Shown: positions 1 to 6,148 of the stretch, piece by piece
Layout: each line of letters starts with the position of its first letter
How positions within the stretch are numbered: the stretch's first letter is position 1
Position numbers and translations under genes: made by a program
Notes under the pieces: model-generated
The model's database searches: none
What the model was told of the DNA's origin: nothing
Seen by the model: the letters and a program-made list of their open reading frames with translations, nothing else
Assembly (NCBI GenBank): GCA_031257715.1
Contig: JAIROE010000106.1
Location: forward strand, 1-10,389
Source: Treponema sp.
Lineage (GTDB): Bacteria; Spirochaetota; Spirochaetia; Treponematales; Breznakiellaceae
DNA: 10,389 nt
Reading direction: 5' to 3'

Positions 1-219
1 AAGATGATGGGCGTATTCATGTATCGCCGTATAGAGAAGCAGGTTTTCGTTCTGTCCGCCTTCGGCGGTAAAATTTTTGTTGTGTATGATGATTTCCCGG
101 CTTTCCGGCTTGTAAAGTCCGTTGACCTTTTTGCTTGATTTGCCCGAAAAGACAAGGGAAAACTCAAGCGGCGCGTCTTCTATGGCAAGCAGTTTTGCCT
201 TTACCTGATCCTGATTCAT
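1..219 (-). CDS. HExxH zincin-like protein of unknown function (3' end beyond window)
   Basis: Only the first 73 codons lie in the window; the gene runs off its left edge. The visible protein begins MNQDQVKAKLLAIEDAPLEF and ends with TAIHEYAHHL, so His67-Glu68-x-x-His71 forms the HExxH zinc-binding motif of zincin metallopeptidases. The third metal ligand would lie in the missing part. No signal peptide is seen, so the protein is probably cytoplasmic. The start is supported by a strong Shine-Dalgarno (GGAGG on the minus strand, 228-232) 8 nt upstream of the ATG. It follows rsmE by 30 bp on the same strand, so the two are probably cotranscribed. The catalytic class is inferred from the motif alone. 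Small conserved proteins with HExxH can also be nucleic-acid-associated or regulatory, and I do not recognise the family with certainty. Confidence 0.75.
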   Translation of the reverse strand, partial: MNQDQVKAKLLAIEDAPLEFSLVFSGKSSKKVNGLYKPESREIIIHNKNFTAEGGQNENLLLYTAIHEYAHHL

Positions 220-249
220 TGTACAAACCTCCGGTCTTTGACACAATAT

Positions 250-993
250 TCACAATTCGCCCATTTTTTCCAGTGCCAAAACCGCCGCGGCGACGCAGGC
301 GGTTTCGGTGCGCAGGGCGCGTCCTCCCAGAGACAGCCTGAGGAAGCCCGAGTCTTCGAGCAGTTTTCGTTCCCTGTCCGACCAGCCCCGTTCCGGTCCT
401 ATGGCCAATACCACAGGCCGTCTTGTGGGAGTAAGCCGCGATACGGCCCCTTCGGGCCGCACATTGTCCGCGGCAATGAGCAGGGGAAGGGCTCCCGCGT
501 CTTTTTCCCGGTCCCAGGGCCGCTCCGTAAGCCATTGGTCAAGCGGCGCGAAGAGGGAGAGCGGCGGAATGGTGGTGTCGCGCGACTGCGCCGCGCCCTC
601 AATAAGCGCGGCCCTGGCGCCGCCGTCTTTAAGGAGATTCGTGTTCCGGTAGCTTTTGTCCCCGAGGTCGGTCTCCAGCAGATCGACCGCGCATATCCCC
701 AGGCTGGAAAGATCCCGAAGGAGCCGCCTCAGCTGAATGGGCCGGGGAAAGCCCACCGCCGCGCGCAGCGGCAGCCGCGCCGGGGAGTCTTCGTCAAGAC
801 GAAGGGAAATGCGCAATGATCCGTCAAGGTTGATTTTTTCGATGCGCCCTCTGCCCCGGCCGCCTCCTATGATCCCCGCGTCAAAAACATCTCCCGTTTT
901 TTTGTGCAGCACCTTGATGAGGTGAACCGTCCGTTCGTCCCGCCGGGAGAGAGTCTTCCCCAGTTCGTGTTCCTCAAGCAGGATAAGGTTCAT
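250..993 (-). CDS. rsmE: 16S rRNA (uracil-1498-N3)-methyltransferase RsmE
   Basis: RsmE methylates N3 of U1498 in helix 44 of 16S rRNA, using S-adenosylmethionine, at the decoding site of the assembled 30S subunit in the cytoplasm. The protein is 247 aa, the usual family length. The N-terminal PUA-like part has HLIKVLHKKTGD (residues 24-35). The C-terminal SPOUT trefoil-knot part has the family signatures QSRDTTIPP (136-144), IGPERGW (198-204) and LGGRALRTETA (222-232). The usual family form of the second motif is IGPEGG, so Arg replaces the first Gly after Glu here. The ATG at 993 gives the expected N-terminus, but no Shine-Dalgarno precedes it. A TATAAA box lies 9 nt upstream of the ATG, so the mRNA may be nearly leaderless. 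It is followed after 30 bp by the HExxH gene. Confidence 0.93.
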   Translation of the reverse strand: MNLILLEEHELGKTLSRRDERTVHLIKVLHKKTGDVFDAGIIGGGRGRGRIEKINLDGSLRISLRLDEDSPARLPLRAAVGFPRPIQLRRLLRDLSSLGICAVDLLETDLGDKSYRNTNLLKDGGARAALIEGAAQSRDTTIPPLSLFAPLDQWLTERPWDREKDAGALPLLIAADNVRPEGAVSRLTPTRRPVVLAIGPERGWSDRERKLLEDSGFLRLSLGGRALRTETACVAAAVLALEKMGEL

Positions 994-1002
994 GCATACC
1001 GT

Positions 1003-1029
1003 TTTATATCATGGAGAATAAACTTGCAA
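1003..1029 (-). promoter_or_regulatory. Putative rsmE promoter, very short leader
   Basis: On the minus strand TTGCAA (1024-1029) and TATAAA (1003-1008) are separated by 15 nt, shorter than the ideal 17. Only 9 nt lie between TATAAA and the rsmE ATG. Initiation at the usual distance would give a leader of about 3 nt. The site is a motif match by eye and lies just outside the repeat that begins at about 1040. Confidence 0.4.
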
Positions 1030-1039
1030 TGAGCCGGGC

Positions 1040-1063
1040 TTCATTCGAGGGGGGTCTAATACC
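1040..1063. repeat. Left half of a REP-like repeat split by an insertion
   Basis: Positions 1043-1063 are identical over 21 bp to 2406-2426 and carry the core GGGGTCTAATACC. The preceding TTCATTCGAGGGGGG (1040-1054) recurs at the far side of the unit as TTCATTCAGGGGGG (1259-1272). If 1064-1225 and one copy of the 12-bp duplication are removed, this half joins the half at 1226-1257 into one continuous hairpin repeat. Confidence 0.75.
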
Positions 1064-1225
1064 ATATGCGTTTACTTACTACACGATTCCAGGAAATAAA
1101 CCACTGACCGCACGGAAAACACGGACTTTTGGGTCAAAATTCAGGCTTTTATCCGTGTTCGTCAGTGTTGTCCGTGGTAAAATTCTTCGACTTCCGGTGA
1201 TTTGAACACCAAAGTAGACGCATAT
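1064..1225. mobile_element. MITE-like insertion (162 bp, TIRs, 12-bp target duplication)
   Basis: The left end ATATGCGTTTACTTA (1064-1078) is inverted at the right end as AAAGTAGACGCATAT (1211-1225), matching at 13 of 15 positions. GGGTCTAATACC flanks the unit directly on both sides (1052-1063 and 1226-1237), as a target-site duplication would. The interior has no gene. It holds a second, imperfect inverted repeat (1101-1126 against 1151-1177) built on CACGGA/TCCGTG words. Lack of a transposase implies movement in trans by an element elsewhere. The family is not recognised. The exact TIR/TSD boundary is ambiguous by 2 bp, because the flanking CC/GG can also pair. Confidence 0.65.
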
Positions 1226-1257
1226 GGGTCTAATACCCCGCGCTTGCGGCGGAGTAT
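1226..1257. repeat. Right half of REP-like repeat; hairpin at the 3' end of the M23 gene
   Basis: GGGTCTAATACCCCGC (1226-1241) is identical to 2415-2430. Positions 1233-1257 form a hairpin: ATACCCCGC pairs with GCGGCGGAGTAT-side bases to give a 9-bp stem with one mismatch around the loop GCTTGCG. A related right half occurs at 2538-2557. The hairpin lies 2 bp beyond the M23 stop codon and could act as transcription punctuation or protect the mRNA 3' end. There is no U-tract for a classical terminator. Confidence 0.65.
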
Positions 1258-1259
1258 CT

Positions 1260-2294
1260 TCATTCAGGGGGGAGAAAGCCGTCGTCATGGATACGGCGGT
1301 TGATGAAGGAAATGGGATCGACAAGCACGCCGCCGAAGTAAATTTCATAGTGAAGGTGGGGGCCTGTGGAAAGACCCGTATTGCCCATGAACCCTATCAC
1401 CTCGCCCTGATGCACCGTCTGGCCCGCTTTTACCCGGAAAGACTGGAGGTGGGCGTAACGGGTATAGTACTGTTTGTGTTCGATGAATATCTGGTTTCCG
1501 AAGCCCCCCGCGTTGTCGTATTCCGCAATGATTACCTGACCGCCGGCAGCCGCCAGAATGGGAGTGCCTTCCTTTCCGGAAATATCGAGGCCCCGGTGCA
1601 GATAATTTCTTCGGGTGTAGGGATGCCTGTTAAGCCCGAATGTCATGCTGATATAGCCAATGCCGTCCGGTACGGGCCGGATACAGGGGATTTCCGCGCG
1701 CAATGCGCGGTAGAGTTCCATGAAATCTTTTAACCGGTTGAGCCTTTCCGTTGACGATGTGAGGGAACCGAGGGTGGTTTCAAGTTCATCTTCGTAACAT
1801 TCAGGAAAACTCCAGTCGTTTTTCGGCAAAACGGCCGGGACATGGAAGAAGATGTTTTTTTCGGGATCGGCATCCGCTTTCTTCTCCTCCCTTTCCATCA
1901 TGCCGGCAAGAATGTGTTCAATGTACGCGGCCCTCACGGACAGTTCGGTCGATTCCGTCCTGAATTCATACAACGCCGCCTCAACGGCAAAAGAATTTCC
2001 ATTCTCCTTGTGGATGATTTCCCTGCCGCCGGCCAGCGCGGCGCCCAGCCTGAAAAACAGGTAAAAAGTTCCCATTACGCCAAGGACAGTGAAAAGCAGG
2101 ATTAAGGGCGTAACGCGGAAACTGATGATCTTTTTTTCCGTCTGCGGAACCACCATGACCGATCCGGGCTTTCCAAGGAAACAGAAAAAACGATTCGTGA
2201 TTTCGGCAAGGCGCCCGGCGGCCTTTTTGCACAGCCTGCAGACATTCCTTACAAGTCTGTTTTCATACCGCTTGAATTGAAGGATTTCCGCCAT
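1260..2294 (-). CDS. Membrane-anchored M23 (LytM-type) peptidase
   Basis: Predicted zinc endopeptidase acting on peptidoglycan cross-bridges in the periplasm. The protein is 344 aa. Residues 1-60 are a basic cytoplasmic segment containing VMVVPQTEKKIISFR. Residues about 61-83 are one transmembrane helix. A charged, probably helical linker (about 100-200) leads to the LytM domain (about 210-335). The M23 zinc ligands are present: His233 and Asp237 in HRGLD, and His315 in the HLH motif (313-315), with His282 in YAHL and His313 completing the active site, so the enzyme should be active. The start is supported by the Shine-Dalgarno GGGGAGAGG (2299-2307, minus strand). The final residues PPE and the stop codon lie within the repeat sequence at 1259-1272. 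It stands alone between two repeat-filled gaps. Similar spirochaete peptidases often neighbour bactofilin genes, but none is present here. Confidence 0.9.
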   Translation of the reverse strand: MAEILQFKRYENRLVRNVCRLCKKAAGRLAEITNRFFCFLGKPGSVMVVPQTEKKIISFRVTPLILLFTVLGVMGTFYLFFRLGAALAGGREIIHKENGNSFAVEAALYEFRTESTELSVRAAYIEHILAGMMEREEKKADADPEKNIFFHVPAVLPKNDWSFPECYEDELETTLGSLTSSTERLNRLKDFMELYRALRAEIPCIRPVPDGIGYISMTFGLNRHPYTRRNYLHRGLDISGKEGTPILAAAGGQVIIAEYDNAGGFGNQIFIEHKQYYTRYAHLQSFRVKAGQTVHQGEVIGFMGNTGLSTGPHLHYEIYFGGVLVDPISFINRRIHDDGFLPPE

Positions 2295-2364
2295 AGTACC
2301 TCTCCCCTGGTCTTTTGAGCCTCAACTAAATTCTTAGCTCTCCGGGGGTAAAAGAAACGGGAGT

Positions 2365-2393
2365 TTTTTATGAATTATTGGAGAATGTTCCAA
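2365..2393 (-). promoter_or_regulatory. Possible M23 gene promoter
   Basis: On the minus strand TTGGAA (2388-2393) and TAAAAA (2365-2370) are 17 nt apart. This would give a leader of about 65 nt containing the GGGGAGAGG ribosome-binding site. The -10 is weak and this is only a motif match. Confidence 0.3.
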
Positions 2394-2405
2394 AAATGGA
2401 GATTT

Positions 2406-2557
2406 ATTCGAGGGGGGTCTAATACCCCGCTCCTTTGGGCGGTTCAATTCAATAGCCAATATGGGCGGGGTAGCAGAGCCCCGGTACAAAATGAGAAAAG
2501 TCCGCAGGACTTTTTCTTCCCGAACGAAGAACCCCTGCTTGCGGCGGGGTACTTCAT
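2406..2557. repeat. Rearranged REP-like repeat cluster
   Basis: The left half (2406-2430) shares 21 identical bp with 1043-1063 and continues into TACCCCGC. It then forms the hairpin CCGCTCCTTTGGGCGG (2427-2442; 6-bp stem, one wobble). GGGCGG occurs at 2437-2442 and again at 2463-2468 with 20 bp between. The right half, GCTTGCGGCGGGGTACTTCA (2537-2556 region), matches the right half at 1242-1262 with few changes. Here it forms its own stem with the preceding sequence, GAAGAACCCC (2526-2535) pairing with GGGGTACTTC (2546-2555) with one mismatch. The unit therefore appears as two halves with about 110 bp of other hairpins between them. Confidence 0.65.
2496..2516. terminator. Bidirectional terminator-like hairpin
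   Basis: AAAAGTCC (2496-2503) and GGACTTTT (2507-2514) form a perfect 8-bp stem with a 3-nt loop. A T-rich run follows on the plus strand, and the A-side gives TTTTC on the minus strand. It could end pheT transcripts about 130 nt past the stop codon. The stem is short and only half GC, so efficiency is uncertain. Confidence 0.45.
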
Positions 2558-2562
2558 TGGAC

Positions 2563-2613
2563 TTGTTCGACAACCTGGTTACTGAACCCTATCGGGTTCG
2601 GGTTATCGAACAA
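2563..2613. repeat. Large nested inverted repeat downstream of pheT
   Basis: The outer arms TTGTTCGACAACC (2563-2575) and GGTTATCGAACAA (2601-2613) match at 12 of 13 positions. The single difference is a C/A mismatch in plus-strand RNA but a tolerated U-G pair in minus-strand RNA. Inside, GAACCC (2584-2589) and GGGTTC (2594-2599) form a perfect stem with loop TATC. The wobble favours function in the pheT transcript. There is no U-tract, so it may be a 3'-end stabilising structure or another REP family. Confidence 0.6.
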
Positions 2614-2629
2614 CTCTATTACGCGGGGC

Positions 2630-2647
2630 GGCCCGCCGGGACGGGCC
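2630..2647 (-). other. GC-rich hairpin overlapping the pheT stop codon
   Basis: On the minus strand GGCCCG and CGGGCC form a perfect 6-bp stem around TCCCGG. It begins at the last base of the pheT TAG. No U-run follows. It may contribute to 3'-end formation together with the inverted repeat at 2563-2613. Confidence 0.4.
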
Positions 2648-4422
2648 TATTCAATAAGCGCGTCAAGATCGATTTCGCAGGCGGCGCAGGGAACGGTGAT
2701 ACCCCAGTTTTCAAGGATCGCCGGATGTATCTCGCCGAATATGCCGGCGGGTTTTCCCCTGTATACGACGGACGCCGCCCGGCCGGGGATGAAGCGGGGA
2801 TCGCCTGATTCTTCGGTCGTGTAGTCGCGCGAAAGGTAATAGAAAAGGGTCTGAAGCTGCCCCGCGGCAGTGTTGAAGCCGGCATCCCTGTCGGCCTGGA
2901 GAAACCCCAGGTATTGCCGCGTCGATACGCCCGAGTTTTCCGAGGCGTCGCGGTAGGCGATCTTGCCCATTTCAAAGATGCGGTGGGGATAGGCCGCATG
3001 GCCCGAGACCGCTTCGCTTGCAAGCAGGGAGGCAAGCGCCGAATCCCGCACATATTCGTAGTTTTCCGTCATGGGATTGCTGATGCGGATGATACGCTCG
3101 CCGCCGCCGCACATGTTTTCCACGAGATCTTTCCTCGATCCCAAGTAGTTGTAGATCATTTCCTGATAACCCAAGCCCGCCATGATGCTCTTGACCCGGC
3201 GGCTGAAAAGGGTGATGGGGGCAAGGCGGCCCACGGTAAAATCACGGGGACGCAGGGGCTTAAAACTTGAAAGTCCCCGGCCCATCATAATGTCTTCCAT
3301 TACATCCGCGGCGTGGAGAAAGTCGTTGCGGTATTCGGGGGGAAAGGCCCATACGCCGGGTACGGGGCCGCCTGTAGACCCGCGTTCGGCGTCTTCAGCC
3401 TCTTTCGCCCGGACGCCCATGCGGGCCAGTGCCTGCACGGAATCGGCGGCGCTTATTTTTTCACCCAGATATTTTTCGACGCGCGAAAGCGAACAGAACA
3501 CCGGTTCCTGAAAGTACCAGGGGGTAACGCAGGTTTTGCCGAAAGACGTATCGTATTCGTAGTCAATTTCCACAGGCTCAATGGCAAAACCGTTGTCGGC
3601 AAGATCGCAGGCTACAATGGACGCGGCCAGCGTTACGGCCCTTTGATCGGTTCCGGTCAATTCCACAAAAAGGCCGCTGTCTCCCACCTTGACGGCCCCG
3701 AGGTCGGCGGAGTTGATGATGGGCGGATAGGAAAGGACGGCGCCCTTTGCATCGGTGAGCAGCGGATGAAGGGGCTCATGTTCCTGTATGAAGGCGTACT
3801 CTTTTCCCTTGGGATGCTGCATGAGGATTTCCCTGAGGGTAAGGGGCGTATCCCACTGAAGGGGCACAAACGAAACGCTGTCGGGATCTACCGCCTTGTA
3901 GATGATGGGCCATTTGATGATGGCGGTACGGTACAGCCCCATGGAAATGGTCCTGCGCCTGCGGCCGAAATTCCAGGCAAGTTTTTCCTGCGTCTGTATC
4001 ATATCCCGCAGCATGGGATCGGTGATCGCCCTTCCGGATGCGACGAAGCCCGCGAGGAAGGGCCGCACCTGTTTTACCGTTTTTTCAACGATGATTTTAT
4101 GTTTTGCCGGCAGCGATTTTTCCGGAGAGGAGAAAAAGGGATACGAAGGAATCGCACCGCCGCCGTACATCCTGAGCTGCCGCGCACATCCCGCAGTTCC
4201 CCAGAGATCGGGCCTGTTGGTATCGTTCAGTTCTATTTTAAGGATACGCCCGGAAGCGGGGAAGTTTTCCCCGCTGTCCGCGGAATCCGCCTCCGAATCC
4301 AGTTCCGCTTTCGCGCAGGTAAGGGCCTCTTCCAGTTCTTCCCTGGTATTCCAGCGGCTTTTTCCGCCGGGACATCCGGCCAGCGTATAAAAGGCTTCTT
4401 CGTCTACTTCAATCTTCGGCAT
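2647..4422 (-). CDS. pheT: Phenylalanyl-tRNA synthetase beta subunit, archaeal/spirochaete type
   Basis: Beta subunit of the (alpha-beta)2 enzyme that charges tRNA-Phe. It carries the editing region and helps bind tRNA. The protein is 591 aa, like archaeal/eukaryotic PheT and much shorter than the roughly 800-aa bacterial type. It lacks the N-terminal EMAP/OB tRNA-binding region and the C-terminal ferredoxin-like anticodon-binding domain. The start MPKIEVDEEAF is typical of the short type. NDTNRPDLWG (66-75) belongs to the B1 part, about 110-270 to the B3/B4 editing region, and YRNDFLHAADVMEDIMMG (364-381) to B5. The remainder, with NPMTENYEYVRDS (449-461), is the catalytic-like domain. It starts 49 nt after the pheS stop and is surely cotranscribed with it. 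No Shine-Dalgarno is visible; the leader is pyrimidine-rich instead. Confidence 0.94.
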   Translation of the reverse strand: MPKIEVDEEAFYTLAGCPGGKSRWNTREELEEALTCAKAELDSEADSADSGENFPASGRILKIELNDTNRPDLWGTAGCARQLRMYGGGAIPSYPFFSSPEKSLPAKHKIIVEKTVKQVRPFLAGFVASGRAITDPMLRDMIQTQEKLAWNFGRRRRTISMGLYRTAIIKWPIIYKAVDPDSVSFVPLQWDTPLTLREILMQHPKGKEYAFIQEHEPLHPLLTDAKGAVLSYPPIINSADLGAVKVGDSGLFVELTGTDQRAVTLAASIVACDLADNGFAIEPVEIDYEYDTSFGKTCVTPWYFQEPVFCSLSRVEKYLGEKISAADSVQALARMGVRAKEAEDAERGSTGGPVPGVWAFPPEYRNDFLHAADVMEDIMMGRGLSSFKPLRPRDFTVGRLAPITLFSRRVKSIMAGLGYQEMIYNYLGSRKDLVENMCGGGERIIRISNPMTENYEYVRDSALASLLASEAVSGHAAYPHRIFEMGKIAYRDASENSGVSTRQYLGFLQADRDAGFNTAAGQLQTLFYYLSRDYTTEESGDPRFIPGRAASVVYRGKPAGIFGEIHPAILENWGITVPCAACEIDLDALIE

Positions 4423-4471
4423 AAAAAGATACTACGTGAAAAAGGAAATTTGTTCAATAAACCGCCCCGCC

Positions 4472-6079
4472 CTAACCTGTTCTTCTCAGGCGCACGTTTT
4501 CAAGATCGTAGCTGAACAGTTCCCTCAGATCGTTGAGGCCAAGGGCCATGAGGGCCATGCGGTCTATTCCTATGCCCCAGGCGGCGACGGGCGCGTTCAC
4601 CCCAAGGGGGGAAGTTACTTCGGGCCTGAAAATGCCGGAGCCGCCCAGTTCAAACCAGCCGAGGGCCGGATGCTTCACGTGGACTTCCACGGACGGTTCG
4701 GTAAAGGGGAAATAGGCGGGAACGTATTTGACTTCCTTCGCGCCCGCCACCTCGACGGCGAACATTTCAAGTATACCCAGAAGCGTCCGCAGATTCACCT
4801 CTTCGCCAAGGACGATTCCTTCGGTCTGGTAGAAATCGGGAAGATGGGTGGCGTCTACTTTGTCGTAACGGAAACACCGGACTATGCCGAAATATTTGCC
4901 GGGAATTTTCGCGCGGGGAAGGGCCTTTGCCGAAAGGACCGTGCCCTGGCTGCGCAGTATGAGCCGCCGCGTAAAATCCCGGTCGAAGGCGTAGTTCCAG
5001 CCCCGGCTTCCGGTGCCCCCGCCGTTCTCATGGGCGGCGGCCACATTGGAAAGCCACGGCTCCTCTATGGATGCCGCTTTCTCGGGATCGGAGAGGCGGT
5101 ACACGTCGTGTATGTCGCGGGCCGAATGAAACTGCGGCATGAAGAGCGCGTCGGAATTCCAGAATTCGGTTTCCACCAGGGGGCCGTCGAATTCCTCAAA
5201 GCCAAGCGAGGCAAGCCTGTCCTTGACGTTTTCAAGAAAATCGGCGTAGGGATTGGTACGTCCGGGGATAAGCCGCGTAGGGGGAACTTTCACGTTGTAG
5301 GCCCTGAAAGCCCTGCCTTTCCAACTCCCGTCCGCAATCATTTCCGGGGTAAGAACACCGATTTCACCGCCGGTGATTCCCTCCGCCCCCAGGAGCGCGG
5401 CGATTTCTTCGGCGGGAACTTTTCCCGCGCTTCCGGTAAAGCCGTATATCACCTTCTCCCGGTCCACCTGCCTGAAAGGAGCGCCGGCGGCGCCGCGTTT
5501 TTTGGCAATGCCCGCCATGACGGCTTCTTCCGCCCCGGAAAGTCCGGCGGCGGGGAGAAGTCCTCCTTCCGAGGCGGCGGCCTTCTCGAGGAGGCCCCGT
5601 ACCAGGGCAAGATAATCCGCGCCCCCGCCCTTGACGGGACGGCCGTCCCTGAGGTTTTCGGCATCCAGCGCCATGTTCACCCGCTTCTCCCCATCCATGG
5701 CAAGAACGCCGAATCCGGAAAGAATCCCGAAGGCGCTTCCCGCGTCTTTATTGTCCATGGCGAGGTTCCCGGCAATCTCGGGCAGGGTAAGATTCCCTTT
5801 CAGCCGCACCAACTCGATGATACGTTCGGCCGGCGTCCCCTTTTCCTTCCATTCGCGGCCCAGATCCGTCAGTTCAAAAAACACCTCCGTTTCCCGGCGC
5901 AGCTCACCGGCGATGCCCTTCCCGGCAAGCCAGGAAAGCGCCTGATTGCCGTTCCCCTTTTTAAGGCCGAGATCGCGTTCAACCTTTTCAACCCACAACT
6001 CATCATCCCTTTTGTATGCAAGGATGATCCGTATCTCCAGCGGATGAAGATTCTTCACGGTGTCCGTATCAACTGTCAT
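4472..6079 (-). CDS. pheS: Phenylalanyl-tRNA synthetase alpha subunit, archaeal/spirochaete type
   Basis: Catalytic subunit that activates phenylalanine with ATP and transfers it to tRNA-Phe. The protein is 535 aa. An N-terminal region of about 265 residues contains winged-helix-like repeats, as in archaeal/eukaryotic PheS, in place of the bacterial coiled coil. The class II core follows: ETEFWNSDALFMPQFHSARD (303-322) near motif 1, AAHENGGGTGSRGW (348-361) diagnostic of the archaeal type, motif 2 FRYDKVDATHLPDFYQTEG (403-421) with Arg404, FPFTEPSVEV (457-466), and motif 3 GIGIDRMAL (502-510) with Arg507. Unusual points are SQGT (377-380), where most relatives have THT(T/S), and FYQ (416-418) for FHQ. 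The ATG at 6079 follows a 150-nt leader with strong alternative hairpins. No clear Shine-Dalgarno is seen. pheT follows after 49 nt. Confidence 0.95.
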   Translation of the reverse strand: MTVDTDTVKNLHPLEIRIILAYKRDDELWVEKVERDLGLKKGNGNQALSWLAGKGIAGELRRETEVFFELTDLGREWKEKGTPAERIIELVRLKGNLTLPEIAGNLAMDNKDAGSAFGILSGFGVLAMDGEKRVNMALDAENLRDGRPVKGGGADYLALVRGLLEKAAASEGGLLPAAGLSGAEEAVMAGIAKKRGAAGAPFRQVDREKVIYGFTGSAGKVPAEEIAALLGAEGITGGEIGVLTPEMIADGSWKGRAFRAYNVKVPPTRLIPGRTNPYADFLENVKDRLASLGFEEFDGPLVETEFWNSDALFMPQFHSARDIHDVYRLSDPEKAASIEEPWLSNVAAAHENGGGTGSRGWNYAFDRDFTRRLILRSQGTVLSAKALPRAKIPGKYFGIVRCFRYDKVDATHLPDFYQTEGIVLGEEVNLRTLLGILEMFAVEVAGAKEVKYVPAYFPFTEPSVEVHVKHPALGWFELGGSGIFRPEVTSPLGVNAPVAAWGIGIDRMALMALGLNDLRELFSYDLENVRLRRTG

Positions 6080-6109
6080 TGTACTGTTACCGTATCAGAT
6101 TCGCGCCTT

Positions 6110-6148
6110 TACCGCAAGGCTGCCAAACGCCTGCGGTATTTGACAGCC
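6110..6148 (-). promoter_or_regulatory. pheS leader with two mutually exclusive hairpins
   Basis: Hairpin A pairs GGCTGTCAAA with TTTGGCAGCC (minus strand; arms 6139-6148 and 6118-6127), 10 bp with one G-U. Its loop contains TACCGCA. Hairpin B pairs TACCGCAGGC (6129-6138) with GCCTTGCGGTA (6110-6120), 10 bp with one bulged U. The two share bases and cannot both form fully. The structure ends 30 nt before the pheS ATG. No U-tract follows either hairpin, so translational control or a simple 3' stabiliser of the upstream mRNA are both possible. The T-box GGTGG element is absent. Confidence 0.45.

Larger units (their letters stand above)
2295..2646. other. 352-bp repeat-filled intergenic region between pheT and the M23 gene
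   Basis: There is no credible gene here; the short open frames are repeat translations. From left to right it holds the M23 ribosome-binding site and probable promoter (2295-2393), a CTCTCCG/CGGGAG hairpin followed by six T on the plus strand (2338-2369), a rearranged REP-like unit (2406-2557), a large inverted repeat (2563-2613) and a GC hairpin next to the pheT stop (2630-2647). The plus-strand terminator-like hairpin has no plus-strand gene upstream, so its meaning is unclear. Confidence 0.7.

Noticed and set aside
1079..1348. 89-codon minus-strand frame across the MITE-like insertion
   Set aside because: It reads through inverted repeats and into the M23 gene in another frame, so it is a repeat translation.
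2338..2369. Plus-strand intrinsic terminator (CTCTCCG/CGGGAG stem plus T6)
   Set aside because: No plus-strand gene lies upstream, and the T-run doubles as the candidate minus-strand -10 of the M23 gene, so I do not call it as a functional terminator.
2334..2573. 79-codon minus-strand frame in the pheT-M23 gap
   Set aside because: Entirely composed of REP-like repeat and hairpin sequence; no ribosome-binding site or known motif.
2406..2613. CRISPR-like array
   Set aside because: Repeats are few, unequal and palindromic with no regular spacers, and there are no cas genes.
3313..4515. 400-codon plus-strand open frame antisense to pheT
   Set aside because: A shadow of pheT with no recognisable domain and no ribosome-binding site.
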